From contig NC_008268.1 of NCBI RefSeq assembly GCF_000014565.1, positions 682,001-746,000 on the forward strand: DNA of 64,000 nucleotides. The letters run 5' to 3'. This document shows, piece by piece, positions 63,825 to 64,000 of the stretch. This DNA is from Rhodococcus jostii RHA1 (GTDB taxonomy: Bacteria; Actinomycetota; Actinomycetes; Mycobacteriales; Mycobacteriaceae). The notes under the pieces were generated by a model that worked only from the letters and a program-made list of their open reading frames with translations, searched no databases and was not told the origin of the DNA. Position 1 is the stretch's first letter, and each line of letters starts with the position of its first letter. Made by a program: the position numbers and the translations under genes.

Positions 63825-64000
63825 GCGCGTGCTCCTGTCCTACGCCTCGGCGTTGCCTTCTTCGCGGGGGTCCTCTTCGCCGGGGCCTTCTTGGCTGCGA
63901 CCTTCTTCGCTGGGGCCTTCTTCGCTGCGGTCTTCTTCGCTGGGGCCTTCTTCGCTGCGGCCTTCTTCGCTGCGACCTTCTTCGCTGGGGCCTTCTTCGC
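63821..64000 (-). CDS. AKK-repeat basic-tail protein, C-terminal part (runs off right edge)
   Basis: 59 codons plus TGA, overlapping the gvpA start. The sequence is about ten tandem copies of A-K-K-(A/T/V)-(P/A), like the tails of histone-H1-like and gas-vesicle accessory proteins in actinobacteria, ending [11 protein letters not shown]. The globular part, which would identify it (GvpO-like or other), is outside the window. First visible gene of the gas-vesicle operon. Confidence 0.75.
   Translation of the reverse strand, partial: AKKAPAKKVAAKKAAAKKAPAKKTAAKKAPAKKVAAKKAPAKRTPAKKATPRRRTGARA

Noticed and set aside
63851..64000. Regular 15-base repeat that could be taken for a CRISPR or VNTR array
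   Set aside because: The repeats are coding AKK units without spacers. Not CRISPR.

Overview
The window looks like accessory DNA (large plasmid or chromosomal island) of a mycolic-acid actinobacterium, most likely Rhodococcus or a near relative. This is inferred from the high GC, the monomeric NADP-isocitrate dehydrogenase, an LLM/F420-type flavin enzyme, a mycobacterial-type cutinase, a DUF4193 protein, exported small proteins and a gas-vesicle operon of actinobacterial type. No rRNA, tRNA or CRISPR array was seen.

Layout. 0-1.2 kb: an IS607-type element (tnpB running off the left edge, tnpA decayed) abuts the 3' remnant of a DadA-like oxidase gene. 1.3-14.3 kb: mostly intact housekeeping or accessory genes (Imm52-like protein, YCII and GyrI-like proteins, DapA-like lyase, monomeric IDH, LLM oxidoreductase, FUSC exporter). 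14.6-16.4 kb: four decayed genes side by side. 16.5-38 kb: cutinase, DUF4193, an MbcA-like/RES toxin-antitoxin pair with a repeat operator, a quinone-oxidoreductase-like enzyme, small secreted, membrane, SRPBCC, SnoaL and VOC proteins, several remnants (MFS, CitE-like, aldehyde dehydrogenase, two TetR pieces), an HtrA-type protease, and an ion-transport stretch (RCK potassium channel, ZIP transporter, Kup), then a Rieske protein. 38.2-38.8 kb: a HicB-like protein.

38.9-47.8 kb is a coherent catabolic locus: an Ldh-type 2-hydroxyacid dehydrogenase diverges from a six-gene operon (monooxygenase-fold, aldehyde dehydrogenase, cupin, monooxygenase-fold, lactonase, CitE-like lyase). A CitMHS carrier plus universal stress protein diverge from a GntR/FCD regulator. 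A shared 9-base word lies in both divergent promoters, suggesting one regulon for uptake and breakdown of a hydroxy- or tricarboxylic acid. Its substrate cannot be named from sequence.

48.9-54.5 kb is an IS21-family element that I can delimit to the base (54-nt imperfect terminal repeats, 4-bp target duplication). Its istB is split by a 3.17-kb nested insertion carrying three overlapping genes: a tyrosine recombinase, a small XRE regulator, and a zinc-ribbon-array protein fused to a degenerate integrase domain. This nested recombinase trio is the most unusual mobile system in the window. 54.6-57 kb is a WxL-type surface-protein operon. 57.3-58.7 kb is an IS3-family element, again delimited with a 3-bp target duplication, sitting in the tail of an acyl-CoA-synthetase remnant. 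59-62.6 kb holds small uncharacterised proteins and a PAS-ANTAR regulator. 62.7-64 kb is the start of a gas-vesicle operon (gvpF/L, gvpA and an AKK-repeat tail running off the right edge).

Overall the region is strikingly decayed: more than fifteen genes are truncated, frameshifted or interrupted. The single-base shifts could partly be sequencing errors, but the precise IS insertions and the clustered multi-lesion genes are real decay.
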